In this document: positions 7,800-14,562 of the stretch, in pieces
Layout: each line of letters starts with the position of its first letter
Position numbering within the stretch: position 1 is the first letter of the stretch
Assembly: GCA_035650655.1 (NCBI GenBank)
Contig: DASRHG010000039.1
Span: forward strand, 1-24,943
Length of the DNA: 24,943 nucleotides
From: DASRHG01 sp035650655
GTDB lineage: Bacteria; Desulfobacterota; Binatia; DP-6
Reading direction: 5' to 3'
Program-made: the position numbers and the translations under genes
Notes under the pieces: generated by a model
The model's input: the letters and a program-made list of their open reading frames with translations, nothing else
What the model was told of the DNA's origin: nothing
Databases searched by the model: none

Positions 7800-8918
7800 T
7801 CAGCGGCGCGGGAGCTCGGCCTCGGCCGTGCCCTTCGCGGTCACCTGATCGCGGTGGTTGACGCACTCGACCGCGCAGCGGACGTACGCCCTGCCGTCCC
7901 GCTCGAACTTGTCGGTCACCTCCCCGCGGCACCACGTGACGTCGCCCATGAAGTTGAAGCCACGGTACTGGACGTCGATCATCGAGAGGAACCCGTCGTC
8001 GCCGATCCAGTCCGTCACGACCTGGATGAGCCAGGCGCACCGCTCCGGGCCGAGGTCGTAGGCGCCGGGAAGGCCGAGGAGCTTCTGCGTGAAGGCGTTG
8101 TCCCAGTGGACGCGCTGCGGCGGCTCGGGGACGCCCTGCTCGTTCGGCAGCATGAGGTGCGGGTGCTTCGCGTAGAGGTTCGCGGCGACGGCGTTGCCGA
8201 CGAGGTAGATGCCGAGGCACGACTCGAACGCGATCTCCGCCGTCGGCGTGAGCGGCCCCTTGATGAGCGGGCCGAGCTCGTCCCCGACCCGCACGTCGTC
8301 CCAGAAGCGCTCCGTCGTCCGCCGCGCGGTCCGGTACTCCTCCATGAAGCGGGCAATGTCCTCCGGCCTCCAGTGCGCGAGCGGGATGTCGCCGTACTTC
8401 TTCTTCTCGGCCGTCCGGGCGCGCTCGACGCGGATCCAGGTGTCCTGGCGCACCCCGATCTTCTCGCCGTCCTGGTTCCAGTAGACCGCCTCGTACGTCT
8501 GGTAGACGGAGCGGCCCCCGCCGCCGAACGTGCTCGGCCGCTCGACGACGTCTTTCAGGTAGCACTCGTGCGTCACGCGGTCGCCGAGCCTGAGCGGGCG
8601 CTCCCACTCGTAGCGAGAGCCCGTCCAGATCGAGTGCACGCCGGGCAGCCCCTCCGGGAGGCCGCTCGAGCCGACGGCGCGGAGCGTGTCCATCGTCTGG
8701 ATCATGATCGGCGGCGCGATGAGCGTTCCCCAGCGCGTCTTCTTCGCGTACTCCTCGTCGAGGTAGAGCGGCGACAGATCCCCGATGCCGAGCGCCATGT
8801 GGTAGATCGCGTCGCGCGTGGCCTCGGTGCGCCACGGACGGCGTCCCGGGAAGCCCTGCCCGATGCGCGCGCGGATCCGCGCGATGCCTTCGTCGGTGAT
8901 CCTGCCTGCCTCGGACAT
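7800..8918 (-). CDS. MaoC-like / FAS1-like double-hotdog dehydratase domain protein
   Basis: A 372-residue cytoplasmic protein with two hotdog folds. The N-terminal one resembles the MaoC_dehydrat_N / FAS1-like dehydratase domain (HMALGIGDLSPLYLDEEYA, then WGTLIAPP, about residues 40-70). The second half (about 200-370) ends with RGFNFMGDVTWCRGEVTDKFERDG, a hotdog-strand pattern. Relatives hydrate or dehydrate enoyl-CoA-type thioesters, e.g. in mesaconyl-CoA or beta-oxidation-like routes. ATG at 8918 has a strong GGAGGAAG ribosome site lying inside the end of the upstream tetR ORF, and the intergenic gap is one base, so the genes are co-transcribed. The enoyl-CoA hydratase-like gene upstream supports acyl-CoA metabolism. 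The exact substrate is not predictable. Confidence 0.88.
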   Translation of the reverse strand: MSEAGRITDEGIARIRARIGQGFPGRRPWRTEATRDAIYHMALGIGDLSPLYLDEEYAKKTRWGTLIAPPIMIQTMDTLRAVGSSGLPEGLPGVHSIWTGSRYEWERPLRLGDRVTHECYLKDVVERPSTFGGGGRSVYQTYEAVYWNQDGEKIGVRQDTWIRVERARTAEKKKYGDIPLAHWRPEDIARFMEEYRTARRTTERFWDDVRVGDELGPLIKGPLTPTAEIAFESCLGIYLVGNAVAANLYAKHPHLMLPNEQGVPEPPQRVHWDNAFTQKLLGLPGAYDLGPERCAWLIQVVTDWIGDDGFLSMIDVQYRGFNFMGDVTWCRGEVTDKFERDGRAYVRCAVECVNHRDQVTAKGTAEAELPRR

Positions 8919-8919
8919 G

Positions 8920-9612
8920 CTACTTCCTCCGTCGCCTCCTCGCCGGCCGCTCGGGCGGGGACTCGGGCGGGCGCGGTCCGAGGAGGCGGTAGACGGCTTT
9001 CTCGAGAAAGCGCCGCTGCACGACGAGGGAGCGCGCCGAGAACACGTCGTCGCCCCAACCGGCGAGGCGGCGAATGGCTCCGGCGTTCGTGAAGAACGCG
9101 AACATGAGGCCGAAGAGCCCGAGCGTCAGGTGGGGGATCTCCTGCGGCTCCCAGCCGGCGTCGAGCGCCGCCTGCCGCGTCACCTCGACGCCCTGCTGGT
9201 AGAGCGGACCGAGCCAGCGCGCCATGAGCGCCTGCCCGGCGCCGTTCTCCTCGATGAGCGCGCGCTGGAGGAGACGGCCGAGATGCGGGTGCGTGACGAG
9301 GTGCGCGGTCAGCTGGTCGATCGTGCCGCGCATCTGCTCGGCCTGGAACTTCCCCGGCCGCCACGAGTCGGCGACGATCGCGACGATCGGGCGGAGCCCG
9401 CGCTCGAGGACGGCGTCGTAGAGGGCCTGCTTGCTCGGGAAGTGGTTGTAGAGGCTCGACGGCGTCAGGTGGAGCTCGCGCGCCAGGTCGCGGACGGCGA
9501 CGCCCTCGAGCCCGCGCGCCGAGAAGAGCCGCTCCGCGGCGTCGAGGATGGCCTGGCGGGTCGGCGGCTGCGGCAGCGCCCGCGACTTACCGGATCGCTT
9601 CGTCCCGTTCAC
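8920..9612 (-). CDS. TetR-family transcriptional regulator
   Basis: A 230-residue TetR repressor: DNA-binding domain about residues 18-65 (AILDAAERLFSARGLEGVAVRD, helix-turn-helix LARELHLTPSSLYNHF, then PSKQALYDAVL). A helical ligand-binding domain follows, then an Arg/Pro-rich tail. The frame stays open upstream through the enoyl-CoA hydratase region. GTG at 9612 is preferred: GGAGGGGGACGA precedes it and it sits just before the conserved domain. It lies in the same direction as the dehydratase and cyclase genes (one-base gap to the former), with a palindromic operator at 9643-9656 about 30 bases upstream of its start. That suggests autoregulation of a three-gene operon. Confidence 0.9.
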   Translation of the reverse strand: MNGTKRSGKSRALPQPPTRQAILDAAERLFSARGLEGVAVRDLARELHLTPSSLYNHFPSKQALYDAVLERGLRPIVAIVADSWRPGKFQAEQMRGTIDQLTAHLVTHPHLGRLLQRALIEENGAGQALMARWLGPLYQQGVEVTRQAALDAGWEPQEIPHLTLGLFGLMFAFFTNAGAIRRLAGWGDDVFSARSLVVQRRFLEKAVYRLLGPRPPESPPERPARRRRRK

Positions 9613-9642
9613 TCGTCCCCCTCCGCCGGCTGCATAGCGAGG

Positions 9643-9656
9643 TGAACGTTCGTTCG
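9643..9656. promoter_or_regulatory. Candidate TetR operator B
   Basis: TGAACGTTCGTTCG holds the inverted repeat GAAC-GTTC-GTTC in the 44-base gap between the enoyl-CoA hydratase stop and the tetR start (transcription leftward). Its 12-base core differs at one base from the site at 24855-24866 and shares arms with site A at 3549. Its position just upstream of a tetR gene supports an autoregulatory operator; binding is inferred. Confidence 0.55.
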
Positions 9657-10442
9657 TCAATCTCGATCGGGCGGACGGCGAACCCAGCGCGGCGGCCGTT
9701 TCTCGACGAATGCGGCGAAGCCCTCGCGCACCTCGTCGGAGCGGAGCGACGCGGCGAACATCGCGAAGTCGATCGACGGGAGCTGACGCTGGAGGTCGCG
9801 CTTGAGTGCCGCGCGCGCCTCGGGGCCGGTCTCTCGGATCCAGCCGACCGTCTCGTCGATCGCCGCGTCGAGCCGGTCGTCCGGCACGACGCGCGACACG
9901 AGCCCCATCGCGAGCGCCTCGGCGGCGTCGAACTCGCGCGCCGTGAAGAGGAGGTACTTCGCGCGCGCGACGCCGACGCGCGCCGCGAGCCGCGCGCCGA
10001 GGAAGCAGTCCGCGACACCGCGGAGGAGCTCCGGCACGCGGAACCGCGCCTGCGCGGCGACGACCGAGACGTCGCTCGTGAGGGTGAGGTTCACGCCGCC
10101 TCCCTGGCACGTGCCGTTGATGCCGAGGACGACGAGCTTCGGGCAGCGCTCGAACTGCACGAAGGGGAGGAGGTCGATCCCGTCCGTCTCGCGGTCGAGC
10201 GCCTGCCCGCCCTCGTGCTTCCCGCCCATCTCGCCGCCGACGCAGAAGTGCTCGCCGGTCGCGGTCACGACGAGGACGTCGACCCCGGGGTCGCGCTCGG
10301 CCAGCACGGCGGCCTTCTTGAGCCCGTGGTACATCTCGATGGTGAGCGCGTTCCGCCGCGCGGGGCGGTCGAGGACGACGCGCAGCACGCCGCCCGCCTT
10401 CGTGGCCCGGAGGTGGCGCGAGCCGAGGTCGACCGCCGCCAT
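9657..10442 (-). CDS. Enoyl-CoA hydratase/isomerase (crotonase) family protein
   Basis: A 261-residue crotonase-fold protein, the usual length. Seen: DRPARRNALTIEMY near residues 25-38, oxyanion-hole segments GEHFCVGGEMGG (about 63-74) and INGTCQGGGVNL (about 109-120), and PELLRGV with Glu138 at the first catalytic Glu position. The second catalytic Glu of classical hydratases appears to be Tyr (ARAKYLLFTA aligned with the usual ARAMEMLLTG). It may therefore be an isomerase, a hydrolase or another crotonase activity rather than a true hydratase. ATG at 10442 begins the domain; the open frame extends upstream only through repeats and antisense of purE. It precedes the tetR, dehydratase, cyclase genes on the same strand but is separated from them by operator B. 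Confidence 0.9.
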   Translation of the reverse strand: MAAVDLGSRHLRATKAGGVLRVVLDRPARRNALTIEMYHGLKKAAVLAERDPGVDVLVVTATGEHFCVGGEMGGKHEGGQALDRETDGIDLLPFVQFERCPKLVVLGINGTCQGGGVNLTLTSDVSVVAAQARFRVPELLRGVADCFLGARLAARVGVARAKYLLFTAREFDAAEALAMGLVSRVVPDDRLDAAIDETVGWIRETGPEARAALKRDLQRQLPSIDFAMFAASLRSDEVREGFAAFVEKRPPRWVRRPPDRD

Positions 10443-10496
10443 GGGAGGCGACCCTACCAGGCGCGGCCGCGTCCTCGCCAGCGTCGCGCGTCGCCC

Positions 10497-10547
10497 CGCG
10501 TGGCGCGGTCTGCCGCGTGGCGCGGTCTGCCGCGTGGCGCGGTCTGC
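10497..10547. repeat. Three tandem 17-bp palindromic repeats
   Basis: The unit CGCGTGGCGCGGTCTGC occurs three times without change (10497-10513, 10514-10530, 10531-10547). Across each unit boundary reads CCGCG-TGG-CGCGG, a 5-base-arm palindrome. The array lies between the divergent enoyl-CoA hydratase-like gene and purE and abuts a TTGACA hexamer at 10548-10553 that lacks a recognisable -10 partner 17 bases on. It is too short and too regular for CRISPR. It could be tandem operator sites or a variable-number repeat. Confidence 0.85.
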
Positions 10548-10583
10548 TTGACAACCCCCGGACCCCCGGGCGAGCCTCGGCGC

Positions 10584-11090
<507 letters not shown>

Positions 11091-11107
11091 CGGCCCCCGT
11101 CGCGCCG

Positions 11108-12310
11108 TCAGACGACCTTCGCCGCCCGGAGCGCGGCGATCTCCTCCTCCCCGACCCCGAGCTCCCGCAGCACCGCGTCCGTGTGCTCGCCGAGGATCGG
11201 CGCGGGCCGCTCGAAGGCCGTCGGCGTCGCCGACAGCTTGATCGGCGGGCCGAGGACGCGGATCTTCCCGCGCCGCGGGTCCTCGTGCTCGACGACGAGG
11301 CCGTTCTCCGCGATCTGCTCCGAGGCGAGGACGTCCTCCAGCTCGTTCACGACGCATGCCGGGATGTCGTTCGCCTCGCAGAGCGCGATCCAGTGCGCGC
11401 GCTCGCGCGTCCGGAAGACGTCGCTCAGGACCGGGACGATCGCGGCCCGGTGCCGGACGCGCGCCTCGTTCGTCGCGAAGCGCGGGTCGGCGAGGAGGTC
11501 CTCGCGCCCGAGGAGCGCCGCGAGCCGCTTGAAGAACGCGTTCGTCAGGCACGCGACGACGAACCACCCGTCCTTCGCGGGGAACGCCTGGTACGGCACG
11601 AGATCGGGATGCCCGCTCCCGAACTTCCCGAACTTCGTCCCGAGCGTCAGCACGTTCGCCGAGTTGTCGGCGAAGAGCGAGACGACGGCGTCGAGCATCG
11701 CCACCTCGACCTTCTGCCCGACCCCGGACCGCTCGCGCTCGAGGATCGCGGCCGTGATGCCGAGCGCGGCGTAGATGCCCGTCGTGATGTCCGCCACGGG
11801 CGGTGCCGACTTGATCGGCGGCCCGCCGGGCTCGCCCGTGTGGCCCATGAGCCCGCCCATCGCCTGGAGGATCAGGTCCATCCCGGGCTTCTGCGCGAGG
11901 GGTCCGCGCGGGCCGAAGGCGGTGATCGAGCAGTAGACGAGCCGCGGGTTCGCCGCGCGGAGCTGCTCCCACCCGAGGCCGTGGCGCTCCATCACGCCGG
12001 GGCGGAAGTTCTCGACCACGACGTCGGCCCCCGCGGCGAGGCGCCGGAGGAGCGCCGCGCCCGCGTCCTGGCCGATGTCGATCGTGAGGCCGCGCTTGTT
12101 CCGGTTGAGGCCCTGGAAGTTGAGCCCCCCGACCTCGGGCGGCAGCCGCCCCGACCGGTCCGCCCACCGGATGCCGTCGCCGCGGCCCGGCTTCTCGATC
12201 TTGATCACGTCGGCGCCGAGGTCGCCGAGGAGCGTCGTGCACCAGGGGCCGGCGGCCTGGTGCGAGAGATCGAGGACGCGGATGCCGGCGAGCGCGGCGG
12301 CGCGAGCCAT
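11108..12310 (-). CDS. CaiB/BaiF family (class III) CoA-transferase
   Basis: A 400-residue class III CoA-transferase, which moves CoA between carboxylic acids in the cytoplasm. Seen: LAGIRVLDLSHQAAGPWCTTLLGDLGADVIKIEKPGRGD at the N-terminus, NRNKRGLTIDI, VVVENFRPGVMERHGLGWE, SITAFGPRGPLAQKPGMDLILQAMGGLM with Asp145 in the position of the catalytic aspartate, DITTGIYAALGI, and the C-terminal DEP-like substrate region ending in GEHTDAVLRELG. Length and motif order match the family. ATG at 12310 starts directly at the domain; no clear ribosome site is visible. It is convergent with purE and divergent from the alpha/beta hydrolase. The acyl substrate cannot be told from sequence; neighbouring acyl-CoA enzymes suggest a catabolic role. 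Confidence 0.94.
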   Translation of the reverse strand: MARAAALAGIRVLDLSHQAAGPWCTTLLGDLGADVIKIEKPGRGDGIRWADRSGRLPPEVGGLNFQGLNRNKRGLTIDIGQDAGAALLRRLAAGADVVVENFRPGVMERHGLGWEQLRAANPRLVYCSITAFGPRGPLAQKPGMDLILQAMGGLMGHTGEPGGPPIKSAPPVADITTGIYAALGITAAILERERSGVGQKVEVAMLDAVVSLFADNSANVLTLGTKFGKFGSGHPDLVPYQAFPAKDGWFVVACLTNAFFKRLAALLGREDLLADPRFATNEARVRHRAAIVPVLSDVFRTRERAHWIALCEANDIPACVVNELEDVLASEQIAENGLVVEHEDPRRGKIRVLGPPIKLSATPTAFERPAPILGEHTDAVLRELGVGEEEIAALRAAKVV

Positions 12311-12360
12311 GCGGCGGCGGTAGCAGGCAGTCCCGCGCGCGGTCAACCGACGCCGCGTCG

Positions 12361-12444
12361 GTAGTGGGTCAGTGTGCGGGTTCTGCGGGTCGTACCACAT
12401 CGCGCGGGAGCACGGGGGAGTCGCGGCGCAAACCGACCCACTAC
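12361..12444. repeat. 10-bp inverted repeat in divergent intergenic region
   Basis: GTAGTGGGTC at 12361-12370 and its exact reverse complement GACCCACTAC at 12435-12444 are 64 bases apart, inside the 205-base gap between the divergent CoA-transferase and alpha/beta hydrolase genes. A looping regulator site pair or the ends of a small degenerate element are both possible. Confidence 0.6.
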
Positions 12445-12515
12445 TCGCGCGTCGCCACCGTTGACAGGGCGCGCGGGCGCGCGTACGTGGCCGCACGAGC
12501 CGGGGGAGGTCTGCG

Positions 12516-13238
12516 ATGCCCGCGTTCCTGGTCCACGGCGTTCCCGACACGCACCGCCTCTGGGATCCGCTCCGGTCCCATCTCCGCCGCACGGAGGTGG
12601 TCGCCCCCTCCCTCCCCGGCTTCGGGACGCCCCTGCCGCCCGGCTTTGCGGCGACGAAGGAGGCGTACGTCGACTGGCTCGTCGGCGAGATCGCGCGGCT
12701 CGGGGAGCCGGTCGACCTCGTCGGACACGACTGGGGCTCCCTCTTCGTGCAGCGCATCGCGTCGATCCGTCCCGACCTCGTCCGCACGTGGGCGTGCGGC
12801 AACGGCGCCGTCGACGCCGAGTACGTCTGGCACGACATGGCACGGCAGTGGCAGACGCCCGGCGTCGGCGAAGAGATCATGGCGACGATGACCGGGGAGC
12901 CGTTGGAGGCCGGCCTCGTCGGGGCCGGGCTCCCGCCCGCGGTCGCCCGCGAGACGGCGAGGCACGTGGACGACCGGATGAAGGACGCGATCCTCCGCCT
13001 CTACCGCTCGGCCGTGCACGTCGGGCGCGAGTGGCAGCCCGACCTCGAGCGGGTGCGCCGGCCCGCGCTCGTCCTCTGGGGCCGCGAGGACCCGTTCGTC
13101 CCGCCGGTCTTCGCCGAGCGGCTCGCCGAGCGCGTGCACGGCGAGCTCGTCCTGTTCGAGGGCTGCGGCCACTGGTGGGCGGTCGAGCGCGCGGCGGAAG
13201 CGGCGGCCGCCCTCGAGCGATTCTGGGCGCGGGTCTGA
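12516..13238 (+). CDS. Alpha/beta hydrolase (epoxide hydrolase / haloalkane dehalogenase-like)
   Basis: A 240-residue alpha/beta-hydrolase. Seen: the oxyanion loop VHGVPDTHRLW at residues 6-16, SLPGFGTP, the nucleophile elbow GHDWGS with Asp72 instead of Ser, the acid Asp192 in WGREDPFVPP, and the base His219 in GCGHWW. An Asp nucleophile within GHDWG is typical of epoxide hydrolases and haloalkane or fluoroacetate dehalogenases rather than esterases. The cap (about 100-170) is short and lacks an obvious pair of Tyr residues, so the substrate class is open. ATG at 12516 has GGGGGAGG 7 bases upstream. It is convergent with the Spy/CpxP-like gene and stands alone. Confidence 0.92.
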   Translation: MPAFLVHGVPDTHRLWDPLRSHLRRTEVVAPSLPGFGTPLPPGFAATKEAYVDWLVGEIARLGEPVDLVGHDWGSLFVQRIASIRPDLVRTWACGNGAVDAEYVWHDMARQWQTPGVGEEIMATMTGEPLEAGLVGAGLPPAVARETARHVDDRMKDAILRLYRSAVHVGREWQPDLERVRRPALVLWGREDPFVPPVFAERLAERVHGELVLFEGCGHWWAVERAAEAAAALERFWARV

Positions 13239-13257
13239 CGCTCGGGCGCGCGCCGCT

Positions 13258-13734
13258 TCACTCCCCGACGACCGGAATCCCGCGGGCGAGGTCGTAGCGC
13301 AGGACGGCGTCCATCTTGTTCTCGATCTGGTAGAAGCGCACGACCTTCCGTCCCGGCAGCACCTTCGCGAACTCCTGGAGATACCTGCGACGCACCTTCA
13401 CGCGGTCGCTCTCCGCCGAGAGCCAGTCGTCGGCGAGCTTCATCGCCTTCTCGTCCGGCAGATCCCGAAAGCTCGCGGTGTAGTCCGCGATGACCTTCAC
13501 GCTGCGGTCCTGCACGGGTTTCAGCTCCGCCTGGTAGCGCTCGTAGAGCGGCCAGAACTGCGCGGCTTCCTCGTCGCTGAGGGGCAGATTCGCGGCGACG
13601 AGCGCCTTCCTGTTGGCCCGGATGGCGTCGCGGAGGATGTCCAGGTCCGCCGTCGGCGCCTCCCCGGCTCGTCCCGGGGTCGGGAAGAACGCGAGCGTCA
13701 GCACGGCGGCGAGCAGAATGCGTCCGCCCGACAT
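13258..13734 (-). CDS. Secreted Spy/CpxP-like helical protein
   Basis: A 158-residue exported protein: signal peptide at residues 1-23 or so (MSGGRILLAAVLTLAFFPTPGRAG), then a charged all-helical mature part. This includes LPLSDEEAAQFWPLYERYQAEL and a C-terminus RFYQIENKMDAVLRYDLARGIPVV. The L-S/T-x-E-x-A-x-x-F-W-P-x-Y start of the helical part resembles the LTxxQ region of Spy/CpxP periplasmic chaperone-like proteins, and similar proteins are widespread and uncharacterised. ATG at 13734 is chosen over a 14-codon longer start because GGGAGGACT precedes it and it begins the signal peptide. It follows the SYLF gene by 38 bases on the same strand, so both are probably made from the sigma-54-type promoter at 14374. 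An envelope-stress role is inferred. Confidence 0.82.
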   Translation of the reverse strand: MSGGRILLAAVLTLAFFPTPGRAGEAPTADLDILRDAIRANRKALVAANLPLSDEEAAQFWPLYERYQAELKPVQDRSVKVIADYTASFRDLPDEKAMKLADDWLSAESDRVKVRRRYLQEFAKVLPGRKVVRFYQIENKMDAVLRYDLARGIPVVGE

Positions 13735-13772
13735 CGGGAGTCCTCCCTGTTCTCGGCACCTCGCGTCGGCGG

Positions 13773-14342
13773 TCACTTGTCGATGCGCGTGATCTTCGAT
13801 CCCTGGATGCCGACGCCGGCCATGAGGCCCTTCTGGTCGAAGATGAAGGCGTAGATGTCGCTCGTGATCGTGTTGCTCGTGATCGACTTCCCGATGCCCT
13901 TGTCGACGACGACGAGGCTCGGACCGGTGCCGAGCTCGAACCCGCGGGTCGCGTCGAGCCGGTCGAGCGCGGCGTCCGACATGAAGAAGAGCGCGTATCC
14001 GAACTTCTGCACGCCCGCCTGGAAGCCGTAGGATGCGGCGACGGAGTTGTAGTAGCCAGTGACCCTACCGTTTCTCCGGAGCGCCCCTTCGCCGATCTGG
14101 CCGCCGAACATGAAGCCGGCTTTGACGATGGACGGGAAGACGAGGATCCCCTTCGCCTTCTGCCCGAGGACCTTCGCGCTCGGCTGCCGCGCGTAGAGCT
14201 TGCTCAGCTCCGCCGCGGAGTCGCGGGTGAGGTCGGCGGCGGAGGCGGCGCGGGCGGGGCGGGAAACGGTCGCTGCCAGGACAGCCGTGACGCCGACGCA
14301 CACGAGCCTCCACGCTCGGGTGGGTCGCCTCCCGTGGTCCAT
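13773..14342 (-). CDS. SYLF / Ysc84-domain lipid-binding protein, exported
   Basis: A 189-residue SYLF-domain protein (Ysc84 / DUF500 family, phosphoinositide- or lipid-binding in eukaryotes, periplasmic and poorly characterised in bacteria). An N-terminal signal peptide ends about residue 32 (VTAVLAATVSRPARAAS). The mature domain shows KAKGILVFPSIVKAGFMFGGQIGEGALRRNG, YYNSVAASYGFQAGVQKFGYALFFMSDAAL, and the C-terminal FIFDQKGLMAGVGIQGSKITRI, the expected order. ATG at 14342 has an excellent GGAGGGAGGAG ribosome site. It is divergent from the first sigma-54 activator gene; a GGC-N9-TGC promoter and a palindromic activator site lie between them. It is first in a two-gene unit with the Spy/CpxP-like gene. 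A role in outer-membrane lipid homeostasis is inferred from the Mla-type genes nearby. Confidence 0.92.
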   Translation of the reverse strand: MDHGRRPTRAWRLVCVGVTAVLAATVSRPARAASAADLTRDSAAELSKLYARQPSAKVLGQKAKGILVFPSIVKAGFMFGGQIGEGALRRNGRVTGYYNSVAASYGFQAGVQKFGYALFFMSDAALDRLDATRGFELGTGPSLVVVDKGIGKSITSNTITSDIYAFIFDQKGLMAGVGIQGSKITRIDK

Positions 14343-14373
14343 CGTCTCCTCCCTCCGTCGTGCCCTCGGCTGC

Positions 14374-14390
14374 TAGCAAGGGGGAAGCCG
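14374..14390 (-). promoter_or_regulatory. Sigma-54-type promoter of the SYLF operon
   Basis: Read leftward, CGGCTTCCCCCTTGCTA has GG and GC exactly 12 bases apart, with GGC at -24 and TTGC at -12. The start point would be near 14364, leaving a 22-base leader that holds the SYLF gene's strong ribosome site. The -24 box is a weak match outside GGC, so support comes mainly from spacing and from the adjacent activator gene and site. Confidence 0.6.
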
Positions 14391-14432
14391 ATGAGCCCGT
14401 CCTACGCAGCGGAGCGCTGGCTTGCGGCGCGC

Positions 14433-14448
14433 GTGCGACATCTCGCAC
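14433..14448. promoter_or_regulatory. Candidate activator site (UAS) for the SYLF promoter
   Basis: GTGCGACATCTCGCAC is an inverted repeat with 6-base arms (GTGCGA / TCGCAC) and a 4-base spacer, centred about 77 bases upstream of the predicted SYLF start point. Thirteen of 16 bases equal the perfect palindrome at 16229-16244 before the mla operon. A possible second, degraded site follows at 14452-14467. Confidence 0.6.
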
Positions 14449-14562
14449 CCGGTCGCGATATCGTCCCCGACCGTCCGATCGCGCACTGTCGATGGGGCCG
14501 GGAGGTGTCGGCTGAACCGCGCTGAAGCGCACCCCCCTGTTCCCGACCTGGGGACGTTGCTA

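Noticed and set aside
5228..8835. Very long minus-strand open frames with His/Asp/Arg-rich translation across the Thr-rich protein and cyclase region
   Set aside because: They are out-of-frame readings of ACC/ACG-rich Thr codons and of known genes; no domain is recognisable.
10497..10547. CRISPR array
   Set aside because: Repeats are contiguous 17-mers with no spacers and no cas genes nearby.
10548..10576. Sigma-70 promoter for purE from the TTGACA at 10548
   Set aside because: The hexamer is perfect, but 17 bases on there is only CGAGCC, with no TATAAT-like box; not supportable as a promoter.
12361..12445. tRNA-like segment between the CoA-transferase and hydrolase genes
   Set aside because: No cloverleaf or conserved T-loop can be formed; only the outer 10-base arms pair.
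14422..14562. Upstream TTG start giving a 595-residue first activator
   Set aside because: The extra 47 residues overlap the candidate activator site and look non-coding; ATG at 14563 has a ribosome site.
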